64,000 nt of DNA from Circinella umbellata (taxonomy: Eukaryota; Mucoromycota; Mucoromycetes; Mucorales; Lichtheimiaceae): contig JAIWNF010000038.1 of the NCBI GenBank assembly GCA_025093555.1, positions 248,001-312,000 on the forward strand. The letters run 5' to 3'. The notes under the pieces are model-generated. The model was not told where the DNA came from. It saw only the letters and a list, made by a program, of their open reading frames with translations, and did no database searches. Position numbers and translations under genes: made by a program. Shown here in pieces: positions 48,185 to 58,983 of this stretch. The number at the start of each line of letters is the position of its first letter. The stretch's first letter is position 1.

Positions 48185-49260
48185 ATGAGTGATCCATGGC
48201 AACAACAGCAACAACAACAATATCACGAACAACAACAATATTATCAATACCTAAGAGCCGCTTCATCAGGTATCTCTGCTACCTCTGCTCCACAACAATA
48301 CCAATATGATTACAGTAACTATGATTATTCTGCTACTACTGGTGGAACTCATTATGAAGGTTATGGTAATTATTACTCTCAACTACAACAACACCCGTAC
48401 ATAACAACCTCTTGCTCCAGAAAGTTCTGAGATACTGCCATCAGCAAGTTCACAATACGTATCAAACTCCTTCTTCAGGTTTGTACATTTAAAAAGTACC
48501 ATTCAGTCACAACCACAACCAACATCGAAACGGCAACCTCCAAGCTATATTAAAGTAACCCCTACTTCTACAAGTGACCTAGTTTTTTTTAATACTATAT
48601 AACAATGATATTAATATAGAGAGTATAATTTTTTTTTAAATAGGTAAACCGAAACCGAAACCAATGATGATGATGATGGATAGTTCAAAAAAGTCTGGTA
48701 AGCCTAATAATGTTCAAAATAATTCATCGCCTACTTCACAAGCTTCTATCTCATATCCAACTTCACCTGGATCAATTCAATCGACAGCAGCGGCGGCAGC
48801 AGCAGCAGCAGCAGCAGCATCAAAACCTCCTTCAATGGAATCTTGGCCTCCGTCTTTAAAGTAAAAATATTAAAAAAATTCACGACTGTGAAAAACAAAT
48901 TGTATATTTTATTATTCACAACTACGTATATATATATATATATTTATTATAGACAATATGTGGAGAAAGTATTCAATGATTGTATTCCTGATTGTCGAGA
49001 TGAAGCAGAGAATGAGTTCGGAAGACTAATTTTGAAAAAACATCGAGAAGGAACTTTAATGACGTTAGACTGGTCAAATATGGATTTACCTTTGTAAGCT
49101 TCTAATATGTAATATTACTATTTAGCTAGAAGAGGAAAGGAAGGAGGATAATTATAATGATGATATTTCATAGAGCATGTGGATCAGCACGATTTAGAAA
49201 AACATTAAAAAATAAACAAGGCTCAGATAGATACGTACTCTTCACCTAACCATGACGTTA
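48185..49260 (+). pseudogene. Truncated THP3/LENG8-like (SAC3-family) gene
   Basis: Only the N-terminal part of a THP3/LENG8-type mRNA-processing protein is present. The first piece starts MSDPWQQQQQQQYHEQQQYY (48185-48430), a Gln/Tyr-rich region. It runs into a stop at about 48427, while the reading continues one frame off (APESSEILPSASSQYVSN onward, then QPPSYIK), indicating a frameshift near 48400. After an intron come 48648-48863 with a poly-Ala run and SMESWPPSLK, then QYVEKVFNDCIPDCRDEAEN and GTLMTLDWSNMDLP, which match the family pre-PCI segment. A last recognisable bit is GSARFRKTLKNKQ at about 49180-49215. The PCI/SAC3 catalytic-size core that should follow is missing. Frameshift plus truncation make it a pseudogene; the missing 3' part may have been lost in local rearrangement. 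Confidence 0.72.
48786..48820 (+). repeat. GCAGCAGCA-type trinucleotide run (poly-Ala)
   Basis: Short imperfect GCA/GCG repeat encoding about a dozen alanines inside the THP3/LENG8-like remnant. Confidence 0.85.
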
Positions 49261-49733
49261 CTGTAGATTATCATATGATAAAAGCTCTTATTAGGTAGTA
49301 GAATATCATGAACATTTTGGAGAACAACATCTAAAATCATGAATACAAAATGTCATTATTTACCATGGTAATCCTTCTTAATGCTCAGTTATTTTTATTT
49401 CTGCCCACTGCCTCTTTTTTTTTATCATGTTCTTTCTCTTCATTTGTCTTTTTTTTAATAAAATTAAAGAAAATATCATATAATTTTAAGTGACGAGTAT
49501 ATAATAAAAATATAAGCCGTTGCTATCATACGTACGTAAAAATAAAAGAAAAGAGAATTGAAGACGGTTTATATGTTTGTTATATGTGTTTGTTCAATTG
49601 TTATGCAGCGTGTGCTTTTTACAATGGTAAAGATGGATAGTAAATCAATGGTGGTATACAAATTAGGGAGAATAAGAAAATAAATTGAATAGGGAATGAT
49701 GTAAGAAAGAAAAAAGATAGCAGCAAGGCACTT
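49261..49733. other. Intergenic spacer
   Basis: About 470 bp of AT-rich sequence where homology to THP3/LENG8 ends and before the stop of the minus-strand lineage-specific gene. No feature was recognised. Confidence 0.4.
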
Positions 49734-52588
49734 TCAATACTTAAGGTGGCGGTCTCTATCGCGATCAGGAGAGAAGGTTCGAATAAGATCAAGGGTAGCG
49801 AAGTCTAACACCGGCGACGTTGGTTCCAATACATCAGAAGAGGTATCATTATCCGTTACAACCCTCACACGTTTTTGATCCGTATAACAGTGATTCCAAA
49901 ATACGTCATGCAAGCGAACTAATTTCTTCAATACAATAGGTGCTGTTAATATGTGTAACTCTGCCATCGATCTCGGTAATGTTATCTGTTCTATTTCTGT
50001 TAAGGCAGCGATTCGAGTATTCAGAATGTTCTTGGTAGCGAGAACCTTCAAACTGAAGCCTATAGTAAACAAATGAACAAGTACGTGAATAGAGTAAAAA
50101 AAGAAATAAAAATCATTGTGATGAAATGAACAAAAGATATACTACTTTGACTTACCATGAACGTGGAATTGCAACGATGTTTTAATAGGTGCATTTGATA
50201 TGGTTTGTTTTCCAAGAATTGCAAGCCGTGTCAGATCATGCCCAAGGGCATCAGCATTGGGAGTTAGCTCCGACAATTTACTTCACCATGCCCCACTGAT
50301 ACTCCCCACTTTAATTGATCAATATGACAAATGACTGCACCAATATCATAGATATAGCCAACTCCATCCCATGTAATACAGCTCCAAACCATTAAGCGAC
50401 CACCATCTGCTTTACTAGTTTCACGGACATCTTGTTTAGTGAGCTTATTTTGAGGATTGCGCCATCCATAAAGATCACTATCAGACCCAAAAGAATTTAT
50501 TCTTATTTCATCTGACCATACAACACGCTTCCAATCCTCAGATGTCCAGTTTTTGTGCTCTTGTGCCCATTTTAAACGTTTCTTACGATTCATTTCACTT
50601 ATAATTGGTTTTTTTGGTTTCTTAAATGCCTTGAGTCCACATCCGGGTGGACCTGCACCAATTTGCTCGGACTACCTTCCTTGGGTGATACGTTGGCCCT
50701 CCACAAAATAAACATGATGTGTATTTCAGTAGCATATATCATATCATAATAATAATTCTCAAAAAAGAATAGCAAAAAAAAATTCACTTTCTCCTTTACT
50801 CACCATCTCAATAAAACATCCTTTTCAGGTCGTGAAAACATAGCTGTTAATATGGGGTCAAAAGTAGCACTCCATAATTCCGTTTCACCTCGAGCCTCCC
50901 CATCCAACAACGTTTTTCGTGGTAATTTCTGGATCCTATTGGTGTATGAGGTACTTGTGTTAATAACAATAATACTGTATGTATCACCTGACAACATATG
51001 AAATACTTACAAATTCATTAAACCTATAATAATACTTGTTTGTGCATCACCCAGTTCCTTTGTCATTCCCGCCAGTTCTTGAATACCTTGCAAAATGGAT
51101 TTTTTTCCTTGTTGTAAATTCTTGATGAAACTGATAAGTTAATAACAATGAACTAGACAACAAAAACATAACACGCAAACCCACACCCACACCCAATAAT
51201 ATTATATAATACATACATATACCAAGTTGGATAAATTGTAGCACTTTCACCAAATCCATCATCATCCGGGTTACCACAATCTTTTCCATCTGTATTATCC
51301 AGTTTAAGATCCAATGATGTATACAATTCATCGACGATTTCTTCAAGAGCTTTATCACCAAACCTTCTTCTCAAAGCATTGGGGTATTGGGAAGGTGTGA
51401 GAAGTAATATGTCATGTAGTGCTCTAGATACGAAAAAGAAGAAAATTATTAGCTTAGGATGTCAATCACTACAAAGTGGACTATGTACAAGAGATGATGA
51501 ACATAGGATTCATTGCAAATACCATCGCCAATGCTTGCTTGATTTAATGCATTTCGTTTGAAGGCTATAAAATCTTGTACCAACGAATCTTCTCGCTGTT
51601 TCTTGTTGGCTCGGTCATTCTAAAATAAAATAATTTGTCAATAAGAAAGAGCACCATCATTTTCCCATCAAGTAGTGTAAGAACATACCTTATTATGTAC
51701 ATGCTTTCGCTTGCTACTGATGTTGTTGTTGACACTGTTGCCTGTATTATGATCATATTCAGCACTAGTTTCATCACTGCTACTATTACTGTTGTCAGTG
51801 CTGCTGCTGTTGTTGTTACTGTTGCGCATATCATACACGTTAGACCTTGACGACGACGAGGAATCACTTTCAATTATAGAAGGTGGCGTTGGGTTTGTTG
51901 GAGGGTTTGTTCTGTTATCATTATTGTTGTTATCTCTGTCCCTTCGTCGTTCTTTAAGTACATCGATAGCAATTAATTTTGTAATTAATTGAAGCTCTTG
52001 CTAGTGAACGAAAGTTTTAAGAATTAGTTCACGATCACTCTCAAATCAATAGAAACACTTTAAATACATTCAAGGCTCTTGACATCTCTGAAGAAATGGT
52101 TTCTTACCTCGGCAGTCATGTCTTCCACTGAGATTTCTATAACTTTAGGAGCCTCTGTTTCCCAAAAGAATGCATTAGCTTTGTTTTTGTGTACATCCTA
52201 TTGAAAAATTGTTGTTCATAAATAAATAAACATACAAAATAAAAAAACGGCACACACTGCTTTAAACTAACAATGATGTTTACCTTTAAGACATTTTTGC
52301 ATACATTCAAATTTTGTGCAAGATTTGTGTTTTGCTTCACGACAGCTGACAGCTTTTGTATATCTTGAGTATACGCAAGATGTGCGTCCGCCTTGTTTAC
52401 ATTATGTGTTTTTACTAAATATCTGAAATCATAACCTGTAATGTTTTTCCAACCTGTCGAAGAAGAACGCCAGAATTCTAACATAATAAGGTTAACAGCT
52501 ATACTTTTTGATAATATAGATATTATTGTTTTAATATAATACCTGGAACAGCGAGACCAGCAGGTAGATCAAGTTTTTTCGATGCCAT
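49734..52588 (-). pseudogene. Lineage-specific gene of unknown function, interrupted by a Tc1-like fragment
   Basis: A multi-exon minus-strand gene starting MASKKLDLPAGLAVPG at 52588. Supported exon readings include EFWRSSSTGWKNITGYDFRY (from about 52478), KANAFFWETEAPKVIEISVE, a Ser/Asn-rich basic region ending SSKRKHVHNK, ALHDILLLTPSQYPNALRRR, then KDVLLRWANVSPKEGSPSKL. Near 50650 the reading is broken by a Tc1-like transposase piece. It resumes as AVICHIDQLKWGVSVGHGEV, shifts frame by one base, and continues ELTPNADALGHDLTRLAILG and after an intron VLATKNILNTRIAALTEIEQ to a stop at 49734. From recollection, similar proteins recur in Mucorales genomes as uncharacterised families; I cannot confirm this here. 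The insertion and frameshift indicate the gene is dead. Confidence 0.65.
50335..50650 (-). mobile_element. Tc1/mariner transposase fragment
   Basis: Encodes a Tc1-type DDE fragment on the minus strand: FKKPKKPIISEMNRKKRLKW, HKNWTSEDWKRVVWSDEIRI, then GRLMVWSCITWDGVGYIYDI. The WSDE aspartate is the first or second DDE residue depending on alignment. The remaining catalytic part and both terminal repeats are absent. It sits between HPD and AVICHID in the host reading. A shared ATTGGTGCAG occurs at both junctions (about 50656-50665 and 50334-50343), perhaps microhomology. The exact borders are uncertain by about 15 bp. Confidence 0.85.
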
Positions 52589-52715
52589 GAAGATTTGATT
52601 TTCTTGGAACAGGAAGGAACTAAATTACCATAAAATCAAATTACTACAGACATTTACCATGCACATAAAGCGCCGTTTGAAATGTTTTCGTTGTTACTTC
52701 ACATAGGCAGGTACT

Positions 52716-53390
52716 AAAAGTCGTGCCATCCAGCGGTCGTGCCATCCCCCCAAGACTGCGTTTATTTTATTCCGCTGTACTTGGTCGTGCCATTGATACC
52801 CTGCCCTGCCGTGAAAGTTGTACTTTTGCATAGATAATATTTTCCAACATATAATGACGTTAAAAAAACCGGTGCTTTTGTTTCGTTTTAAATACTTTTC
52901 TATTTGGTTCAGTAGTGTACAATTATATTATATAAATAGAGTACGAAATTATAACACAGGTGAAATAAAATGATAAATAATGCGAAAGTTGATTAAATCT
53001 TTTTACTAAAGGAAAAATTTAAATGTTAGTAGTAAAAAACCATAAAATAAGTATAGTAACTATTAAAAAAAGATAAAGAAGGCCAAATGTGTAGCTGAAT
53101 TGTAATAATGTATAAGTCAAGTTAACATACGTGTCATGTACTTCCATTAACCAAAAGTAATACTTACATTGGTAAAGAGGGTTTGAGTAAAAAATATTCA
53201 TTACGTATTACCTGATAAATAAGAATAATCTATCATCTATACGCAGATGTGATATTATTTTAAAGCTCATATATCATAATATCAAGTGTCAATGGGCAGC
53301 TATTGAAAACGGTAGGATAGTAAGGCGTGACCGAAGACAGCGGAGTCAAATTATGGGGGGATGGCACGACCGCAGGATGGCACGACTTTT
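52716..53390. mobile_element. 675-bp MITE-like element with GTCGTGCCATCC inverted repeats
   Basis: The left end AAAAGTCGTGCCATCC is followed by a second GTCGTGCCATCC copy and CCCCA. The right end (53354-53390) is the reverse complement with one mismatch in the spacer (A against T). Each terminus therefore has two direct copies of the 12-mer, and a partial third lies near 52783. Inside is AT-rich DNA with no coding potential. No clear target-site duplication could be seen, so it may be a MITE, a degraded element or a foldback repeat. Confidence 0.65.
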
Positions 53391-54577
53391 GGTTGCTCTC
53401 CTTCACATAATCTTTTTTTTTCACATCCTTTTGTTTCTCATCTGATTTTCCTAAACACTCATGGTAATTATTACTATTCATTATTATTTTATATTTCTGA
53501 TTGAGATGAAACCACTCTTATTTTTTTCATTATTTGTTTATCCTATTCAAGATGATTGCCGAGATGAATGTCACGAAGTTTCTACTTGTCTATGGTTGTG
53601 GGAAGTATGGAGGTACGTAAAAGCTCTGCACTTTCGTATCTTCATGCGCGAACATACTAGGTTAGTCATGACGAGCTATTTGTCGTTGCTACCAAGGTAA
53701 ATTGAACTAGTATTGGCGATGTATATGAGTGAGTGAGTGAGTGAGTGTGTTCATTATAATATAGAAGTTTGTTTTTTAACATAAGCTTTATTTTCTTTGT
53801 ATAGTTTTCAGACAAATGCTAAGGTGTGTTGTCGTTTGATAGTTATAATAAGAGTGTTTATAGTCTTAATTAATGTAGCGATGTTGTTGCAGAAAAAGCA
53901 TCGTATGAGATTAATTGGTAAACTAAGCTGGGGCTTTTGATTTTCTGTATTAGAGACGACCGTGTAGGCATAGTAACAAATTAATTAATATGTTGATTTA
54001 TTGGATAGGGTGAAATGAGTCTGTGATGAATTGTGTTCCACTGATTGATTGGAAAAAAAACAATGTACAACAAATAATTCTTTTTGTTTGCTGTTTTTTT
54101 ATTGCTATTGCTTCTCTCTTTTATTATGTGTACTTTTTTTGGTCTATACTACAGTTAAACATAAAAGATGCCAGAAGCAAATCGATGTTTTCCATTCTCA
54201 TTTCTTTCTGTAATTATCAGCTTTTCCGATATAAAACCATTGGTTGCTGGAAATTTAATATAAAAAAGTTGGTTTCAACCTGTTGCTACTATGAAAATTA
54301 TAGTTGTTTCACCATCGATCAAAAGGCAATGTGCGACTTTGTTTATAATTTAAGTTTATGCAATAAATTATTATATGTGTCTCTAGATTTATAGTCGTGT
54401 TTTTTTAACATATAAAAAGTCTTTCTGCAACTAGGATATTATATATTATCATGGAACATCGGATTTCGTAATAACTTTCACTACGTAACTTCGTACTATA
54501 CTTTTCTTGATCAGTAAGTTACTTTAAGCGTGAAATAAATATGAGTAGTAAAAAACTAGAAAGATAGAACAATAATA
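53391..54577. other. Intergenic decay zone
   Basis: Nearly 1.2 kb without an intact gene. A plus-strand peptide starting MIAEMNVTKFLLVYGCGKYG at about 53550 looks coding but stops within 22 residues. A GAGT/GTGA microsatellite is at about 53729-53750. The frame at 54023-54394 is Phe/Tyr/Ile-rich and unconvincing. Confidence 0.4.
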
Positions 54578-55389
54578 CAGAGGGTCCCCGTTAATGTTAT
54601 ATCCCTTAATTTTCACACCGCATTAACTTCATCAAAAATCAAGGAATGGTAAAAATAACATAATTTTTTTAGATCCCCGTTTATTTCATTTGCATAGCAA
54701 CGAGTGGCATTGGATCCTTAAGGAATTTGATAAAAAAATGTTTATGTGATAAATATAAGTATTATAATTAAATTATTATAAAGCACGGACTGCTTTTCTG
54801 TTATCTCTGTTGCATGTTTTTTCATAAAAGTCTCGACGTATATGTACAATATTTATTTGCTTGTTATTTTCTCGTTTTAAGTCTTTGGATATCGTACTAA
54901 TGTTACGCGTCTTAAACATATTGAACTCATTCATTTTTATTCTGTATTTCCAATGATCAATTTGTTATGGTTCATGGGTGAAGTCTTTTCCAGCTCCTCA
55001 GCCAGCATACCATACTGGTCAGCTGTCAAGAAGCTAATGTGTGATGTGGTTGGTATCATTTTTATACATATACTAGAGCAGAATATGTATGATGGCGACT
55101 GGAGATGAAAATAAATAAATATGTTTGCAGCTCTTGGGACTATATATAGGTTTTTGAAAAAAAAAATGGTCAAGCATGTGCTCAAATAAAAAAATTGAGT
55201 GTTTCAAAAACGCATAGAGAACAAGCGCACAGATATAATTTATGAATTGAAAGATAAAAGTGACTTAAAGTATTCAATATATGCACATTCGTCGAGAAAA
55301 AGAATTAATAGTATCCGTTAATGTTCACACCCATTTATTTTCATAGAAAAAATGGAACATGTTCCTGTGAAATTAACGGGGACCCTCTG
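54578..55389. mobile_element. 812-bp pogo/Tigger-like MITE
   Basis: Termini CAGAGGGTCCCCGTTAAT (left) and its reverse complement (right, ending GGGGACCCTCTG at 55389) are bounded by TA on both sides (54576-54577 and 55390-55391). CAG termini with a GGTCCCC core and TA duplication are typical of pogo/Tigger-type Tc1/mariner elements. An inner pair of GTTAATGTT and GTTAATGTTCAC motifs lies near each end. The interior has no transposase; a minus-strand peptide (HISFLTADQYGMLAEELEKT) near 54990-55060 is unassigned. Confidence 0.75.
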
Positions 55390-55391
55390 TA

Positions 55392-56500
55392 AAGATAGTT
55401 GAGAATCTGTTTATTCCTGAGATACGTAAAATAACTACTCTTTTGATACGTATCTTTACTAAATTATGTTGCTATCTTATTTTATCCGACCATGGCTTAA
55501 CTATGTTTTGTAAGAACGAATGAGAGAATCTATTAAATATTTGTTCTACATATCATACTTATTAAATTATAAATATCAATTCTACGTAGATCCATTCACT
55601 GGAACTGTTTATGACAGTTGTTAATAATCACTTCTTACTTTGGTGTTCCTACTTTATCCGGATCGATCATAAGAACAACCCAAAATAAATAATAGTGTTA
55701 ATTGGCTTTATCGTTTATCCTTTACGGAATGATGTTTGACCGATTGTTCATGAATGGATGGAGTATATGTTTTATTAGGGCTATTCACCACAATGAGTAG
55801 TTCAAACATAAACTCAAATGGATAATGATATACCAGGTAACTCACAATAACCTGCTGAAATAACACTATTTTCAGCAACAACTGCTATGGTTGCTTTTAT
55901 TAATGGTACCGCCATTGATTAATTTCCAGGTTGAATTCCGTGAGTATTTGAGTGCAGATATAGATTCTTATGAAGAATACGTATACGTACCAATCAAACT
56001 TCTGCCAAGTTTTAAAACATATTGTCTACATATATCTGTTAAAAAAAGAAGACGGCTTCTGTAATTTATGTGAATGTTTACAAGTTAATTTTCCACGTTT
56101 CCGTTATATCATATATTATACGTATGTTATCTATTCATACATAACTATTTTTTTCTGTTTTGTTTAAACTTACGAGGATTTCTACCCTATTGGCTTTATC
56201 CAAAATTAGGTTAAATTTGAGTTTATTGAGATAGAAGACTAGTGGACCTTCACCTATAGGCCTGTGGTCGCTTCCTTGCGGTACGTTAGGATTCAGATTA
56301 AATGGAATACTTACATATACATATAAATGGAAATAGAAATACAAGGGGTAGAAAATAGAAAAAACCCTGTATGGGAAAAAGTTACATTGAGGGGAGAAAA
56401 AAGTTGGGAACTGAAAAGTAATAAAAAGAAGTTGCTAATGGAGTATTATAAAAGGTATCCTAATTTAGAGGTAGGGGTTGTGTAGGAGCAAGCCTGTACG
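55392..56500. other. Intergenic region with a possible LINE remnant
   Basis: About 1.1 kb of AT-rich sequence up to the breakpoint of the duplicated block. On the minus strand at 56135-56344 a short frame contains NPNVPQGSDHRPIGEGPLVF. The GSDHRPI string resembles the C-terminal motif of apurinic-type endonucleases found in LINE elements. No reverse transcriptase or other endonuclease motif is nearby, so this is only suggestive. Confidence 0.25.
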
Positions 56501-57716
56501 TATTACAGCGCGTTCAAAGATGGTTTTAGTAGGTGGTACTTATTTATTATTACATCCTCAAGACTTATTAACTGATTCATTTACAGTGGATGACATTTCA
56601 AACATTAAGGTAAATAGTGTATTTTATTTTATTTCATTTATTATTATCATTATTATTATTATAAGGATTTCAAGAAGGCCGTCGTAGCGAAAGATTAATG
56701 CTCGATTTGGCCGATACAAAAATCCAAGATTAAAAAAAAATTGTCATAAAAAACAGCTTACCAAAGAACAAGTTTTATTCTTTTGGATTTGGAGCTACTA
56801 CAATGACATACATTTCTTCTCTTTCTTTTTTTTGTTATGAGCAATCATAATAATTAATAATCAATTAATACTTTATTATTATTATTATTATTTTAGTGGG
56901 ATACTGGTTTATCTAAAAAATGGATTCCTATCCATTGTACAAAATGTCAAGAACCACTTGGTGAAGGTCAATATGAACAAAATCAAGGTAAGAAAGGATA
57001 GTTTTGAAGCAATATATTAATTTATATACTAAATAATATCTTATCATAATTTAGAAGGTGAAACTTCACTTTTAGCAACTAAATTTTATAAATATTGTAT
57101 TTCCATATTACCTATGGAACAACAACAGCCACTTCCAACTTTTATGGAATTTCTTCTTTATGATTTATTTGATGCTGCAAAAGCTCATGCAACTTATCGC
57201 TTTATAATTCAAGGTCGTAAAACTAAACAAATTTATGCATTGGTAATTTTCTTCTTTTTTTTTTTAGCACAAATGATAATATTTTATTAAGAATACAATC
57301 TCATATATATAATAGTTATGGTTGTTTAATTGGGATACTCATATTATTTATAATCGAGGATTTTTGGATAAAAATACTTCTAATGATATATATCGTGAAC
57401 ATGGTAAGTCAACTTTATTAACCAAATAGACTTAAATCTGTTTCAATTCGATTAAAAATCTAAGTCTATTTTTATTTTAGTAATGAAAGTTCTTTATATT
57501 GATTGTACTCAAGAAAAGAATGATAACAAGAAACGTATTGAATTATGGTCAAACGATAAAACAACAGATCATTTAATATATCCTGAATCATGTTGTGAAT
57601 TACTTTTAAAATCACTTGAACAATCTACAAAATTGGTACCACCATCTGCTAGGTTAATGAATAATCCTGCCATGACCCTTCTACATAATTTCTCGGTTGG
57701 CTTCATCAAAAGATAA
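56501..57716 (+). pseudogene. 5'-truncated copy of the HECT_2 gene
   Basis: Starts inside the sequence encoding the end of exon 1 (TARSKMVLVGGTYLLLHPQD) and retains the introns and exons to the stop at 57714-57716. It lacks the ATG and the first 166 or so residues, including the CRSCH and ECWICHE core. The upstream DNA is unrelated, so no substitute start is evident, although an ATG at 56478 opens the same frame and would give a short chimeric peptide. Confidence 0.9.
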
Positions 57717-57921
57717 TTTATCCTTAAAAAAAAAAGGGTTTCTTAGGATAATGAATTATTGCAAAACCCATGCGAAAGATTTATTGGTAAAAATCAATTT
57801 AATCAACATAATGGACATACCCTTCTACATTTACAACACACTTCTTTTCTTTTTATTCATCATTAGCAAAGAAAAAAAACTCGCATCTCTTTCTCATTCA
57901 ATTGTCTCTCATAAATAACAA

Positions 57922-58781
57922 ATGGATACCCTCCCTCCAGAATTAATCAATTATATTTTTAATTATCTAACTCAACATGATCTTACATCACTCAGTCTTG
58001 TCTGTCGTCCCTGGAGTTCCATAGCACTTGTACGATTATATTACTCACCTCGTTTGATCACATTTGATCAATTATATCGATTTACAAATACACAACATTA
58101 TCTCACTCTAATTACAAATCTTGATCTAAGTAAAGTCAGTCAACATGTTACCGACAAACATCTTTATTATTTCTATAATAACACCAATAATAACAAGGAC
58201 AACATCAATCCATCCTTATCCCTATCTTATATCAATTTAACAGATTGCGATAAAATATCAACATGTGTATTAAATCAACTCATTCAAGATCTATTCATAC
58301 CTTACGTACTGTCATTTTAATTAATTGTAAATTAAATTTGGAAACCTTAAAATTATTACGACAAGCCAGTAGTTTATTTTATCTCACTAAACTGGATTTA
58401 AGTGGAACCATGGTATTACCTTGTCATGCAATTGATACACCGAATCATTTGGAAAATTTAATTGAACCAAATCATTCGAAATTACAAGAACTGAATATTG
58501 GAGGATGTAATTGGGTTGACTCTCAAACAGTGACCAATATTGCTTATGGATTACCAAAATTAATACGATTAGGTTTATTCCGGTGTGAACAAGTTCAATT
58601 TACATCTTGTCTTAATATAGTGCACCAATTAGTTTATTTAAAACATTTAAATTTACAGCATATCCCTGGAATTAATTCCAAAGAGAAAGCCATGTTATTA
58701 TTAAATCATGGAAAAAGAAGATTAGAATACATTGAATATAGCGATAAACTTCGTAAAACAGTTATAAAAAAAATAAAATAA
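57922..58781 (+). pseudogene. Frameshifted copy of the F-box gene
   Basis: Identical to the 47167 gene through about residue 121, then loses one base (CATTCAAGAT against CATTCAACGAT, near 58287). The F-box half ends early at 58320; the LRR half is open in another frame (58263-58781). Missense changes Trp to Arg and Gln to His appear in the LRR part (LGLFRCEQV and NIVHQLVYL). The F-box itself is unchanged, so a 132-residue truncated protein could still be made. Confidence 0.9.
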
Positions 58782-58983
58782 ATTTGTAATAAAAATTCGA
58801 AATGATTCTTTTCGCACATTTTGCTCTGACCACCTTTTTTTTAGATCACGCGTTTTACTGGATAGGCATAAAACCCTCATTTTAAAATTATAAAAATCCC
58901 CGCTCAAATAAAATTTCGATTTTCCTTCCTTTCTATATTATCATAACCTCCTCCACCCTATACATCTATGATTATATACTAAT

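Larger units (their letters stand above)
56501..58840 (+). repeat. Segmental duplication, copy 2 (derived)
   Basis: Near-identical to 45746-48086. Differences seen: a substitution near the left edge (TACAGCGCG against TACAGCTCG), a 1-nt deletion near 58287, at least two substitutions in the F-box copy, and several in the last 40 bp. Copy 2 is the derived one because its left breakpoint cuts HECT_2 exon 1 and its F-box gene is broken. Confidence 0.95.

Noticed and set aside
56135..56344. LINE retrotransposon
   Set aside because: Only a single GSDHRPI-like string supports it; no reverse transcriptase or other endonuclease motif nearby.
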